Assembly (NCBI RefSeq): GCF_900104795.1
Contig: NZ_FNTG01000001.1
Coordinates: 3,100,001-3,164,000 of the forward strand
DNA: 64,000 nucleotides
Source of the DNA: Burkholderia sp. WP9
GTDB lineage: Bacteria; Pseudomonadota; Gammaproteobacteria; Burkholderiales; Burkholderiaceae
Direction of reading: 5' to 3'
Position 1 is the stretch's first letter; each line of letters starts with the position of its first letter. The notes under the pieces were generated by a model. It saw only the letters and a program-made list of their open reading frames with translations. It made no database searches and was not told where the DNA came from. A program made the position numbers and the translations under genes. Positions 20,998 to 29,384 of the stretch are shown piece after piece.

Positions 20998-21600
20998 ATG
21001 ATCAAGCTGATCGTCGGCCTCGGCAATCCGGGCGCCGAATACACTGCGACGCGCCACAACGCCGGCTTCTGGCTGGTCGATCAACTGGCGCGCGAAGCAG
21101 GCACGACGCTGCGCGACGAGCGGCGTTTTCACGGTTTCTACGCCAAGGCACGGCTTCACGGCGAGGAAGTGCATCTGCTGGAACCGCAGACGTATATGAA
21201 CCGCTCGGGACAATCGGTCGTGGCGGTTGCTCAGTTCTTCAAGATTCTCCCGGACGAGATTCTGGTCGCGCACGACGAACTCGACATGCCGCCCGGCAGC
21301 GTCAAGCTGAAGCTCGGCGGCGGCAGCGGCGGCCACAACGGGCTCAAGGACATCACCGCGCATCTGTCGTCGCAGCAATACTGGCGGCTGCGGATTGGCA
21401 TTGGCCATCCGCGGGATCTTATCCCGGAAAGCGCGCGCGCCGGCGCCAAGCCGGATGTCGCCAACTACGTGTTGAAGCCGCCGCGGCGGGAAGAGCAGGA
21501 TGTGATCGATGCATCGATCGAGCGTGCGCTGGCCGTGATGCCGCAAATCATCAAGGGCGAGCTTGAACGCGCGATGATGCAGCTGCATCGCAACCCATAG
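20998..21600 (+). CDS. pth: Peptidyl-tRNA hydrolase
   Basis: Releases tRNA from prematurely dropped peptidyl-tRNA. The start [20 protein letters not shown] contains the catalytic histidine and asparagine. [19 protein letters not shown] and GGHNGLKDI follow. It is 200 residues long. The rplY-pth pairing is standard. Confidence 0.96.
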   Translation: MIKLIVGLGNPGAEYTATRHNAGFWLVDQLAREAGTTLRDERRFHGFYAKARLHGEEVHLLEPQTYMNRSGQSVVAVAQFFKILPDEILVAHDELDMPPGSVKLKLGGGSGGHNGLKDITAHLSSQQYWRLRIGIGHPRDLIPESARAGAKPDVANYVLKPPRREEQDVIDASIERALAVMPQIIKGELERAMMQLHRNP

Positions 21601-21717
21601 ACTCCGCTGCTGGAACCTGGATCGCCGTATCGTCGTCGACCGCAACTATCCTGCGCAGGACCCGAGCCGGTGCTTTGCGCCAACGCCGGTCGGCCGCTTT
21701 GTATGAGGGAGAATCGC

Positions 21718-22797
21718 TTGAGCCGCTATTGGAGTGACATCGTTCATCATCTGACGCCGTACGTGCCCGGCGAGCAGCCCGTGGTTGCGCATCCGGTGAA
21801 GCTGAATACCAACGAAAATCCCTATCCGCCGTCGCCCCGCGTACTCGAGGCCATCCGGCAGGAACTCGGCGACTCGGCAGAATCGTTGCGCCGTTATCCC
21901 GATCCAACGGCGCGAAAACTCCGCGAAACGGTCGCCGCATACCACGGCATCCGCGCCGAACAGGTCTTTGCAGGCAACGGCTCGGACGAAGTGCTCGCCC
22001 TCACCTTCCAGGCACTGCTCAAGCACGACAAACCTTTGCTGTTTCCGGACATCACTTATAGCTTCTATCCGACCTACGCGCGGCTTTTCGAAGTCGACTA
22101 CCAGACCATCCCGCTCGACGATAGCTTCGCAATCAACGTCGACGATTACGCCTCGCCGAATGGCGGCATTCTGTTCCCTAACCCGAACGCGCCGACCGGC
22201 CGGCCGCTGCCGCTCGCTGATATCGAGCGGCTCGTCGCGGGCAATCCGGATTCCGTGGTGGTGATCGACGAGGCCTATGTGGATTTCGGTGCCCAATCGG
22301 CCGTCGGCCTGATCGATCGCTATCCGAATCTGCTGGTCGTTCAGACCGTGTCGAAGTCGCGCTCGCTGGCCGGCATGCGCGTTGGCTTTGCGTTCGGCAG
22401 CCCGGAATTGATCGACGCGCTGAATCGCGTGAAGGATAGTTTCAACTCCTATCCGTTAGACCGCCTCGCACAGGTCGCCGCCACTGCCGCGTACGAAGAC
22501 GACGCCTGGTTTCGCGACACATGCGCCAAGGTCATCGCGAGCCGTGAACGGCTGGCCGCAGGGTTGGCGGCGCTGGGCTTCGAGGTGGTGCCGTCGGCGG
22601 CGAATCTTCTGTTCGCGCGCCACGAAGGCTACGATGCTGCGACGCTCGCGTCACAGTTGAGGGAAAAGGAGATTTTCGTGCGCCATTTCAAAGCGCCGCG
22701 AATCGATCAACACTTGCGGATCTCAGTCGGCACCGACGCCGAATGTGACATTCTGCTGGGCGCGTTGCGCGACATCTTCGGTACATACGTCGGATAG
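21718..22797 (+). CDS. hisC: Histidinol-phosphate aminotransferase
   Basis: PLP enzyme converting imidazole-acetol phosphate and glutamate to histidinol phosphate. [13 protein letters not shown] starts the fold, and the PLP lysine is in [15 protein letters not shown]. The frame is open back to 21670, but TTG at 21718 is preferred: GAGGGAGA lies 5-6 bases upstream and the protein then begins (M)[14 protein letters not shown], giving 359 residues. An alternative ATG at 21703 would add five residues. It is convergent with the ferredoxin gene. Confidence 0.93.
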   Translation: MSRYWSDIVHHLTPYVPGEQPVVAHPVKLNTNENPYPPSPRVLEAIRQELGDSAESLRRYPDPTARKLRETVAAYHGIRAEQVFAGNGSDEVLALTFQALLKHDKPLLFPDITYSFYPTYARLFEVDYQTIPLDDSFAINVDDYASPNGGILFPNPNAPTGRPLPLADIERLVAGNPDSVVVIDEAYVDFGAQSAVGLIDRYPNLLVVQTVSKSRSLAGMRVGFAFGSPELIDALNRVKDSFNSYPLDRLAQVAATAAYEDDAWFRDTCAKVIASRERLAAGLAALGFEVVPSAANLLFARHEGYDAATLASQLREKEIFVRHFKAPRIDQHLRISVGTDAECDILLGALRDIFGTYVG

Positions 22798-22845
22798 CGC
22801 GTCGGATAGCGCGGCGTACAGCTTAAAAAGCGCGGTATAAAAAAA

Positions 22846-22877
22846 CGGCGAGCCCAAAAGGTCTCGCCGCTTTTTTT
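22846..22877. terminator. Bidirectional terminator between hisC and ferredoxin gene
   Basis: A CGGCGAG/CTCGCCG stem (22846-22852 and 22863-22869) has an A-run on its left and a T-run on its right. This suits termination of both convergent genes. Confidence 0.88.
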
Positions 22878-22889
22878 AAACTCCGCACC

Positions 22890-23180
<291 letters not shown>

Positions 23181-23250
23181 TTATAGCTTTTTTCAGCCTA
23201 TCGACGGTCGTGCATGATTGCCCAAAATCACGTTTGCGTGTTGCGGCTGA

Positions 23251-23269
23251 GTTGCATAGGTGTTGCAAA
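23251..23269 (+). repeat. 19-bp integrase arm-type repeat, left
   Basis: GTTGCATAGGTGTTGCAAA occurs here and again, identical and in the same orientation, at 42329-42347. This copy is 100 bases inside the left attachment repeat and is followed by an inverted GTGCAAC half-site. The position suits an arm-binding site for the island integrase. Confidence 0.75.
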
Positions 23270-23329
23270 TTGTGCAACGCGCAAAGTCCAGATAGCATGC
23301 CGAGCCATGACCAGCAAGACGTTTAGACA

Positions 23330-23403
23330 CAATTGCGACGTATGCGAGCCGGAGTGCCCGAACGACGCGATTTCGATGGGCCTGGAAATCGACGTGTTCG
23401 ACC
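23330..23403 (+). pseudogene. Inverted ferredoxin-gene fragment
   Basis: The first 53 bases are identical to ferredoxin codons from residue 11 on ([17 protein letters not shown]), in opposite orientation to the intact gene. After that similarity decays (GLEIDVFDL against GPEIYVIDP) and a TAG stop follows at about 23418. The fragment starts with the CAATTG that ends the attachment core, so it looks like a leftover from an earlier insertion, excision or inversion event at the same target gene. It has no second cluster and no convincing start. Confidence 0.85.
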
Positions 23404-23736
23404 TCAACTTTGATGCCTAGGCCAGCATGATATAACCCCATTTATGCTGGGCAATGTTGAGACGACCCCGCAACATAGCGAATTGTCAGTTGACCCGACA
23501 TGTCGTTGTCTTAAAAATACCGAACTCGAGCATCGGCTCGCTCGAATAGCTGAAACTGCGTCACATCTGCCCATCGACTCAAAGCGAGTCTCAAGACAGC
23601 GAGCTTCCGAAAACAAACAACCCCTGTATCATTCGTCTTGGGTTGCGTAGGCATTGCTGTCGGACCTTCCCCGCCCTCAGCTTGACCGATACCGTGCCGA
23701 GACTTTCGCTGAAGATGGATACCCGCCACCGTTGAA
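23404..23736. other. Non-coding left-end island region
   Basis: No credible gene is seen between the ferredoxin fragment and the sce7726-family gene. The stretch is of mixed composition and should hold the promoter of the rightward gene, but I cannot point to clear boxes. Confidence 0.5.
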
Positions 23737-24315
23737 ATGATGAACCTCGACGACAAGACAATCCGCAAGTTTTTGATCGCCAGACTTGCATCGTTATCAA
23801 ACAAACCAAAAGCCGTTATTGAAGAATTGCGTGTGCACAACGGCAATGCAATCGCAGATGTCGTGGCGATTCACAAATACGCCCACTGCTATGAAATAAA
23901 AGGAGACACGGATGCAGTGCGTCGAATCCTCGTCCAGCGCCAATACTACGATCTGGCTTTCCGCCGAATCACGCTAGTGACGACAGATCGCCATCTCGAC
24001 AACGCGTTAAGTCTGGCACCCGCACATTGGGGCATTATGGTCGCGTCTGAATCAAGAGGGAGTGTAGCGATTAGATATGTGCGGAGCGCAACTCGGAATC
24101 CACTGTATGACACGCGCGTCGCATTATTGACTTTGTGGAAATCCGAGCTACTCGAAGTTGCCCTGCCTATCTCGTCCAAAAAACTAGACAAACTCAGCCG
24201 TGCTCAATTGACGGATTTCATTGCTCTCAATGTCGGTCAAGAAATGCTGTGTGAAAAAATCGGCGATCGACTTGTGGGTCGGCGCAGCTACGCCGAAAAG
24301 CTGCTGAACATATAA
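23737..24315 (+). CDS. sce7726 family protein (putative PD-(D/E)xK nuclease-like)
   Basis: This 192-residue protein resembles the sce7726 family. A short helical N-terminus is followed by a core with ADVVAIHKYAHCYEIKGDTDAV, where D and E-x-K (residues about 41-54) have the spacing of a PD-(D/E)xK nuclease active site, then LVQRQYYDLAFRRITLVTTDRHL. The nuclease reading is inference; the family has no established function. It may start at the first or second of two adjacent ATGs (23737/23740), neither with a clear ribosome site. It converges on and overlaps by 28 bases the beta-family gene, its usual genomic companion as I recall. Confidence 0.78.
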   Translation: MMNLDDKTIRKFLIARLASLSNKPKAVIEELRVHNGNAIADVVAIHKYAHCYEIKGDTDAVRRILVQRQYYDLAFRRITLVTTDRHLDNALSLAPAHWGIMVASESRGSVAIRYVRSATRNPLYDTRVALLTLWKSELLEVALPISSKKLDKLSRAQLTDFIALNVGQEMLCEKIGDRLVGRRSYAEKLLNI

Positions 24316-25358
24316 CTCATATGCGCGTTTATCATTGGCTTTAGCACACTAGCTGGTGTCACCATCACCCCTGTCGAAACGGTCCTGTCCCAGATAAATT
24401 TGTCACCGAACGAAAACATCGGCTTCCTATAAAATTTTTTGGTGACAATTTGTGCAAAGATATCGTTGTACTGCAAGTTACCCCGTGGATGGGTTTTTAA
24501 TGCCCCACCACGCGCGACGTAATGTATATCGCCGTGTGAGTAAACTACTTTCGCGGTCATGACGTTATACATAACCTCAGGCGCAAGCTTAACTTCTGAA
24601 TATAGCGGACTAACAATTGTATAGTCACCGCAGAAGAGTTTTGATCCATCCACTTGCTTTCGCAAAGCACGATAAATAGCTATCTCTATGCGAGAATGAT
24701 CGTGCTCAGTCAGCACTCCAGTAACATCGCCAATCGACGGTGGCATTGACGACCCCGTCACAATAATTGCGGAAAATTTTGCCGCAGCAGAGGAATCGTG
24801 AATGAATTTCGCCAATATGCTCGCCCTCTGTAATGGGGCAACATCAGCGCAAAAGCGGTTGTCAAGGACGAGAACCCAGTCCGAGAACAATCCTTTCCCT
24901 CGTTTCAATAATTGATCAATCTCGTCTGCAACCAGCGAGAAATTTTCAAAATCCTCCGATTGTAAACGAAGAGCAATTGTGTTTGTAGCCAATTGCCCCG
25001 TTTCCTTGGCTTTAAATACGGCCTCGTTTCTTCCCGGCGCGCGGTCAAGGCCTACTACGGGCGAAAAATTAATTTTCCCGAATGATTTTATGGCGTAATT
25101 ATAATTGTGTTCGCCATCCACCTTTAGCGAATCATCGATATCGAAGTTGTCGAGAAAAAACATCGGAAACTGCTTGAGATGATTCGCTATGCTCTTCGCA
25201 CCCTTATCGACCAAAGTCTTGAACGCTTCCGGCGTCATTCCATCTTTCTTTGGTAAATCGATAAACGGCACGATAGAAGACTTGATTTTTCCGTCCAAGG
25301 TCGAGAGGGCGCCGATCTCGCCCGTTTTTAGTTTGAGAAACGGAACGTAGTTATTCAT
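24288..25358 (-). CDS. Beta family protein (sce7725/T4-beta-like)
   Basis: A 356-residue protein whose start MNNYVPFLKLKTGEIGALST and following IVPFIDLP segment match the beta-protein family (Pfam Beta_protein), often paired with sce7726 proteins. Biochemical function is unknown; no catalytic motif is obvious. The start ATG at 25358 overlaps the end of the ImmA/IrrE gene by 8 bases (ATGAATAA), with AAGGATCC upstream, indicating coupled translation. Its 3' end overlaps the convergent sce7726 gene by 28 bases. DNA here is clearly more AT-rich than the chromosome. Confidence 0.8.
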   Translation of the reverse strand: MNNYVPFLKLKTGEIGALSTLDGKIKSSIVPFIDLPKKDGMTPEAFKTLVDKGAKSIANHLKQFPMFFLDNFDIDDSLKVDGEHNYNYAIKSFGKINFSPVVGLDRAPGRNEAVFKAKETGQLATNTIALRLQSEDFENFSLVADEIDQLLKRGKGLFSDWVLVLDNRFCADVAPLQRASILAKFIHDSSAAAKFSAIIVTGSSMPPSIGDVTGVLTEHDHSRIEIAIYRALRKQVDGSKLFCGDYTIVSPLYSEVKLAPEVMYNVMTAKVVYSHGDIHYVARGGALKTHPRGNLQYNDIFAQIVTKKFYRKPMFSFGDKFIWDRTVSTGVMVTPASVLKPMINAHMSYMFSSFSA

Positions 25359-26205
25359 GACCGAAAAGGATCCTTCGCACATTCACTTCATTGAGTATTT
25401 TCGCAAACATGTTCTTTTTCGCAGACTCGCGTTGCAAGCGGCCGGCGACAATGGCGGGGTGAACACCCACGCGGCGCGCAAAGTCAAACAAATTCTCTTC
25501 TGTTGGCGAATACTTTACGTTTGCGCTACGCCAAGCGCTGCGACTAATTAGTGAGTCTCCAGCCAGTCGGTCGGCTTGCTCCTCAACTAATCCCTCCGGT
25601 GCGGCATCCAAGTCTTCCAGGATAGGCTCAGTCAGTAACTCCCGGTGGAGCACGATGTGAGCCAACTCATGCATCAATGTAAACCAAAAGATGTCCAATC
25701 GCGGATATCGGAGACTGAGCCCAATAACAGGATGCCCGTCATCCAAACAAAAAACTGCGCCATCGAGCTTCATGCTTGGAATCGACGGTTCGTAGATGAC
25801 GACGATGCCCTTATCCAACAAAAGCTGCTGCAACGAGCTAAGTTTCTCGGGGTCTGCGCTGAGCCGAGCAAAATCGGCTAGGTCATCTACGGACAGGCCG
25901 TCAAACGGCGCGAGTTCTGTCGATGCCGAAAGCAGCTGTGCCTGCTGGCGAATTCTCGAAAGCCAAAGACGACCTAGAGCCTCGTTTGCGTCAAGCCTTC
26001 TACGATATAACGCGCCTTGAGCTGTCCGTGCTGTGTGCACCTCACGAAACAGGTCGTACTCAGCGACACCTGGATTGTTTCCCAAGTATTTTCTCGGCAC
26101 TTGGGCTAGCAGAATCTCAAATTCCAAATAAGATTGGTAGAGATCCTTTGCATCAGCGTTGCCTACCGAGCTGACCGGGAAGTCGTCGAATTGATCTAGC
26201 TTCAC
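25351..26205 (-). CDS. ImmA/IrrE family metallo-endopeptidase
   Basis: A 284-residue protein with the zinc-protease motif HELAH in WFTLMHELAHIVLH (about residues 177-190) and a downstream glutamate region EEQADRLAGD, the hallmarks of ImmA/IrrE (COG2856). Characterised members cleave phage-type repressors (ImmA of ICEBs1) or the DdrO repressor (IrrE). Here the N-terminal 110 residues are helical and show no evident Xre helix-turn-helix, unlike HigA-ImmA fusions, and no partner repressor is seen nearby. It starts with GTG at 26205, overlapping the GNAT stop by four bases, and overlaps the next gene by eight. Confidence 0.88.
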   Translation of the reverse strand: MKLDQFDDFPVSSVGNADAKDLYQSYLEFEILLAQVPRKYLGNNPGVAEYDLFREVHTARTAQGALYRRRLDANEALGRLWLSRIRQQAQLLSASTELAPFDGLSVDDLADFARLSADPEKLSSLQQLLLDKGIVVIYEPSIPSMKLDGAVFCLDDGHPVIGLSLRYPRLDIFWFTLMHELAHIVLHRELLTEPILEDLDAAPEGLVEEQADRLAGDSLISRSAWRSANVKYSPTEENLFDFARRVGVHPAIVAGRLQRESAKKNMFAKILNEVNVRRILFGHE

Positions 26206-26885
26206 CGGCTGGCCTCAAACTCATTTGCTGTCGCCTGCGGCATTTCAAAATACCTCAGGGTTTCCTTGTCCAAAGCGGCAAACGGCTTCATGCCGATCTG
26301 CTCGTAAAACGGTACGGCGCGCGGCAGGGCGTGCAACGAGAAGCCCTGCCGAAGCTTCAGTTCATCGGTGGCGTATGCCATAGCAGCCTTGATTAAAAGA
26401 CTTCCAATCCCGCTGAAACGACGCGACGACATGGGATTCTTACGATTCCAAGGTGCGGAAGCGATGTATTCGATATAGAAGATGTCTCCGGCCGCGAGTT
26501 CACTCTTCTTCGGGTGGTAGATCAGACACGCGCCTTGAGGGACATCGTCCGCCATTAAAAATAGCCAGTCGTACTCGGCCGTTCGGTAAGCTATGGCTTT
26601 TTTCAGCCATTCCCAGTGGCTATCATCGATTTGAATCGACTCCAGTATTTCGGTCCGATCTTCGTCGGAATAGTCCTTTTCCTTAATGAACTTCAAAAGA
26701 TTGAGATTGAAGATACCCCAGTTCTTATCGCACCAGTGTGCCTTGCCCAGATCCCACCCGGCCTGAATCTCGAAAGGGACAAAGGTGCCATCGTTACGCT
26801 GTACCTCGCCTGCTTTCACAACAGTGCATTTGTCGAAAAGCGGGCTTTTGCAGTCCAGAAATGCCTTGATGTCTTCGAGTGTCAT
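26202..26885 (-). CDS. GNAT family N-acetyltransferase
   Basis: A 227-residue protein with a GNAT-like C-terminal half: a FYIEYIASAPWN beta-strand, an acetyl-CoA-binding loop around RRFSGIGSLLIKAAM (variant of R-x-x-G-x-G/A) and the late VPFYEQIGMKPF motif. The N-terminal 90 residues are unique. The target is unknown. It is the first gene of the three-gene leftward operon with ImmA/IrrE and beta proteins (GTGA overlap with the next gene), so it may modify a substrate of the same system. Confidence 0.8.
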   Translation of the reverse strand: MTLEDIKAFLDCKSPLFDKCTVVKAGEVQRNDGTFVPFEIQAGWDLGKAHWCDKNWGIFNLNLLKFIKEKDYSDEDRTEILESIQIDDSHWEWLKKAIAYRTAEYDWLFLMADDVPQGACLIYHPKKSELAAGDIFYIEYIASAPWNRKNPMSSRRFSGIGSLLIKAAMAYATDELKLRQGFSLHALPRAVPFYEQIGMKPFAALDKETLRYFEMPQATANEFEASR

Positions 26886-27463
26886 TGGCTGCGTGCTGTC
26901 TTAATTTAACTGAAGATATACACACTCGCGGAAGATTTGTCCAGCTTGCGACTGGTAGTTGTAAAAAATACCGCCTTATTGGTTCTGGAGCACCTTTCGG
27001 TGCGTGAGAATGGTCGAACGATCCGCCTTGGAGTTGAGGCCTACGTAAAACCGACAAATGCCTGTCGCGTAAAATGCGCGCAGGCTCGCCAGAAGAACCG
27101 CCAAGCGCTCAGCGGCACAGTTTCATAGCAGAGCAAGTTCAAAGCTGGAGAACTTGCCAAAACGCCATTCCGACAAGTTGCGGTTCGAGCGACCGCACCG
27201 AGGCACGGACCTACCCCATCGCAGCAAAACCACGCCCGTGCGCTGCTATTTTGCCCGCAACCGTCGGTGTGACCAACAATTTGCCCTACCCGTTGTCAGA
27301 TGAGCCACCAAGCTTCTGGCGCCATAGCAGCGTTGTGTATAGTGCGTTCAAGCCCTCAATTCTGCAGGCGTAACGAGGGTCACTGGCCTTCTTTTCGTTT
27401 GGACGGCACGGATACCGAGGTGAACGTGCCCACACTTAACAAGGGTATGGGCACGCGGTAATA
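26886..27463. other. Non-coding island region
   Basis: No convincing gene. It holds the promoter area of the leftward GNAT operon at its left edge and one copy of a diverged 140-bp module (27044-27183). Confidence 0.55.
27044..27183 (+). repeat. Diverged 140-bp non-coding module, copy A
   Basis: Collinear with 30236-30372: CGTAAAAT at 27068, CCAAGCGC at about 27100 and the exact TGCCAAAACGCCAT at 27155-27168 recur at the same spacing in the other copy. By eye about 70 percent of the first 65 columns match, less in the middle. The two copies flank the leftward AAA+ operon. Confidence 0.65.
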
Positions 27464-27769
27464 TCAGCAGAACACAAGACGGAAATGCATCGCGTCGGTT
27501 TCATCGACTATCGCGAGCGAAATTTCATAATACGCGTCAATACTGTTCGCTTGATACGTACCATTTCGGCGCGGAACCAAAGTTTGCCTTATCTTTGTGC
27601 AAGGCAGCATCAGACTATCCGTCTGACTGACGCAGTTCGTTGAAAGCCATAGTTTCGCATCACTATAAGCCAGCCATATGTCGATGTAGTCTATTGACCT
27701 GCGCTCAAACTGGAACGCATCATCTTTCAACCCCACGCTTTGCCAATTTAGATTTTTCGGATCGCTCAT
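27464..27769 (-). CDS. Hypothetical protein, last gene of the AAA+ operon
   Basis: A 101-residue protein with no recognised motif; it is mixed alpha/beta in appearance and rich in aromatic residues. It begins 9 bases after the stop of the AAA+ ATPase gene on the same strand, so it is almost certainly co-transcribed. It carries two cysteines and a C-terminal hydrophobic strand (FRLVFC). Function unknown. Confidence 0.6.
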   Translation of the reverse strand: MSDPKNLNWQSVGLKDDAFQFERRSIDYIDIWLAYSDAKLWLSTNCVSQTDSLMLPCTKIRQTLVPRRNGTYQANSIDAYYEISLAIVDETDAMHFRLVFC

Positions 27770-27778
27770 CTGGATTTC

Positions 27779-28411
27779 CTACCGAAGCGAACATTGGGCG
27801 AAAACCTGGCGAATCGAAGCAGCGTTCCCAACGTAGTTTTTCACAATGTCAAGATCGCTTATTGATTGATGACTCACACCGTTTTCTTCAAGCCAAGTGC
27901 GTACAATCGGAACAAACACTGACGGCCCGGAAGTTTCAAAGTTAATGCAATGGCTCCGATTTTTTACCGATGTGTTTACCTTCGAAATATCGTTTGTTGT
28001 CGTAATAAAAACCGCATGCTCGCGCACGATGTCCATTGTGCCTCGCAAGTTGTCCTGAGCAAGGGCTGTCAAGCTTGAGACTTCATCCAAAATAAAATAA
28101 TGCAGACCTCCAAATGATGCTAAAAAAGCAGCGTTACGAACTTGATTTGGAATCGCCCACTGATTGCTTGACGGACTGCAATTATGCACGTGAATAGTGG
28201 GTTTGGCCTTCGAGCGCTTTTCCTCCATCTCCTGAGGCAGAAAAGCGGCACATGTTGACTTTCCTGTCCCAACGTCGCTGTAAAGTATAATTCCGTTGAC
28301 CGTATCAACAGGAAAGCGATCATCCGCATTTATAAGGCTGTAAATTTGTTCCTTTGCTTTCTGGCTGGGGAAAGCGAAGTTCGACAGCGCTTGTGGTTGA
28401 TTGATATTCAT
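27779..28411 (-). CDS. Small AAA+ ATPase (clamp-loader/RuvB-like)
   Basis: A 210-residue AAA+ protein with Walker A SDVGTGKST (residues 45-53), Walker B HYFILDEV (104-111), sensor 1 TTTND (137-141) and a following NRS segment that could give the arginine finger. The order and spacing recall DNA polymerase clamp loaders or RuvB rather than DnaC, but the lid domain is short. ATG 28411 is chosen; the frame is open 34 codons upstream but runs through two inverted repeats. The CGAGAT ribosome-site candidate lies within the palindrome at 28420-28434. It probably loads or remodels a DNA-bound partner; the gene before it is a candidate. Confidence 0.78.
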   Translation of the reverse strand: MNINQPQALSNFAFPSQKAKEQIYSLINADDRFPVDTVNGIILYSDVGTGKSTCAAFLPQEMEEKRSKAKPTIHVHNCSPSSNQWAIPNQVRNAAFLASFGGLHYFILDEVSSLTALAQDNLRGTMDIVREHAVFITTTNDISKVNTSVKNRSHCINFETSGPSVFVPIVRTWLEENGVSHQSISDLDIVKNYVGNAASIRQVFAQCSLR

Positions 28412-28419
28412 TGTGTGAT

Positions 28420-28461
28420 CTCGATTAAATCGAGGTCGTGGAGGGGTATGTCTCCACGACC
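28420..28461. repeat. Palindrome and hairpin in front of the AAA+ gene
   Basis: Two adjacent elements lie between co-oriented genes. CTCGATTAAATCGAG (28420-28434) is a near-perfect palindrome that includes the purine-rich stretch just before the ATPase start. GGTCGTGGAG/CTCCACGACC (28434-28443 and 28452-28461) is a 10-bp perfect stem with an 8-base loop. No T-run follows on the transcribed strand, so it is not a simple terminator. Confidence 0.8.
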
Positions 28462-28466
28462 CTATG

Positions 28467-29234
28467 TTAGTTGGAGGACTTTTCGGGGGCGACGTGAGCG
28501 GCATACGCAGCATCCAGCACGCTTTCGTCTTTCACAAACGCACGAACCTTGAAGCTACCATCCTGGCTAAGGGTGATGATAGCGACAGCAGGTGTATCTT
28601 TCTCGATGCTCGGGTCAACGTATTCCGGCTGAGACTCAACGAAGCCGAGCAGAACATCTTGAAGCTTTTTGCGACCCAGCTTTGCGTTCTGTTTGATATT
28701 CGCAGATGCTGCTTTGCGATTTTCGCGGTTTGTGGCCGTTTCGCACGATTCGAGCGCCTTCACAACGCCTCCTTTTCCGCTGAGCCAGGTTGCGAAATTT
28801 TCCGGCTTGATTTTTTCCCCCGACGCTTTTTCCAAGAGGCGTGCTCGCTGCGACAGTGTCGCAGTCAGCAACTTGCCAAAGGTCAAACCCACGATCATGT
28901 GCTGAGGCTTCGTTTTACCAGTGGTAATCGTCAAATCCGCTTCGATGCACAACGGCTCGAGAATTTTACGGAATTCGACTTCTCGATTAAGGTTACTGAT
29001 ATAAACGTGAAACAGCGCGTATGCATTCGATAGCGACGTATTCAAAACATTGCGATAACCGATCGCCGATTTCTTTACGCCGCTAAGAGCTTTATTGAAT
29101 GATTGCAACACGTGGTCAGCGCGATTTTTGTCGCACTGCCGAGCAACACTCTGATTTTTCTGAAAATCGGGTTTAAAGACTTCCGGCTTGTTGCTGCTCG
29201 TTTCGGAGGTACCGGGAATTACGATTGCGTTCAT
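28467..29234 (-). CDS. Hypothetical protein, AAA+ operon
   Basis: A 255-residue protein, not recognised. It is Lys/Arg- and Ala-rich with a hydrophilic N-terminal 40 residues, a largely helical middle, and an acidic C-terminus. The ATG at 29234 has AAGGG upstream at good spacing; an in-frame ATG 14 codons earlier is less likely. A length near 255 and high basic content would suit a nucleic-acid-binding partner of the downstream ATPase, but this is inference only. Confidence 0.7.
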   Translation of the reverse strand: MNAIVIPGTSETSSNKPEVFKPDFQKNQSVARQCDKNRADHVLQSFNKALSGVKKSAIGYRNVLNTSLSNAYALFHVYISNLNREVEFRKILEPLCIEADLTITTGKTKPQHMIVGLTFGKLLTATLSQRARLLEKASGEKIKPENFATWLSGKGGVVKALESCETATNRENRKAASANIKQNAKLGRKKLQDVLLGFVESQPEYVDPSIEKDTPAVAIITLSQDGSFKVRAFVKDESVLDAAYAAHVAPEKSSN

Positions 29235-29321
29235 ATTGATGCCCTTTGATTTAGAGTTTGTTTGAATGTCGTTCACTGAATCGACAACGAAACTTTAAAT
29301 TCGAGGAGCGCTTGGAGATAG

Positions 29322-29377
29322 ACCGGGTGCTGGCACCCGGTTAACCAAGTACTTGCACTCGGTTAACCGAGTGCAAG
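29322..29377. repeat. Tandem perfect hairpins with repeated GGTTAACC core
   Basis: The first element is ACCGGGTGC (29322-29330), TG, GCACCCGGT (29333-29341). The second, 29352-29377, is a 26-base perfect palindrome centred on GGTTAACC. The half-site GCAC(C/T)CGGTTAACC occurs in both. It lies between two co-oriented genes. No T-run follows on either side, so an operator, a replication/iteron-like site or an mRNA-processing site are all possible. Confidence 0.85.
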
Positions 29378-29384
29378 CAAACAG

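Noticed and set aside
23193..23441. 82-codon minus-strand frame resembling the antisense of the ferredoxin gene
   Set aside because: The meaningful similarity is on the plus strand; the minus frame is its shadow.
26937..27373. Small plus-strand frames in the gap left of the AAA+ operon
   Set aside because: No ribosome sites, and they overlap the repeated non-coding module.
29322..29377. Possible short CRISPR-like repeat cluster
   Set aside because: Only two related palindromic units, no spacers of regular length and no cas genes.
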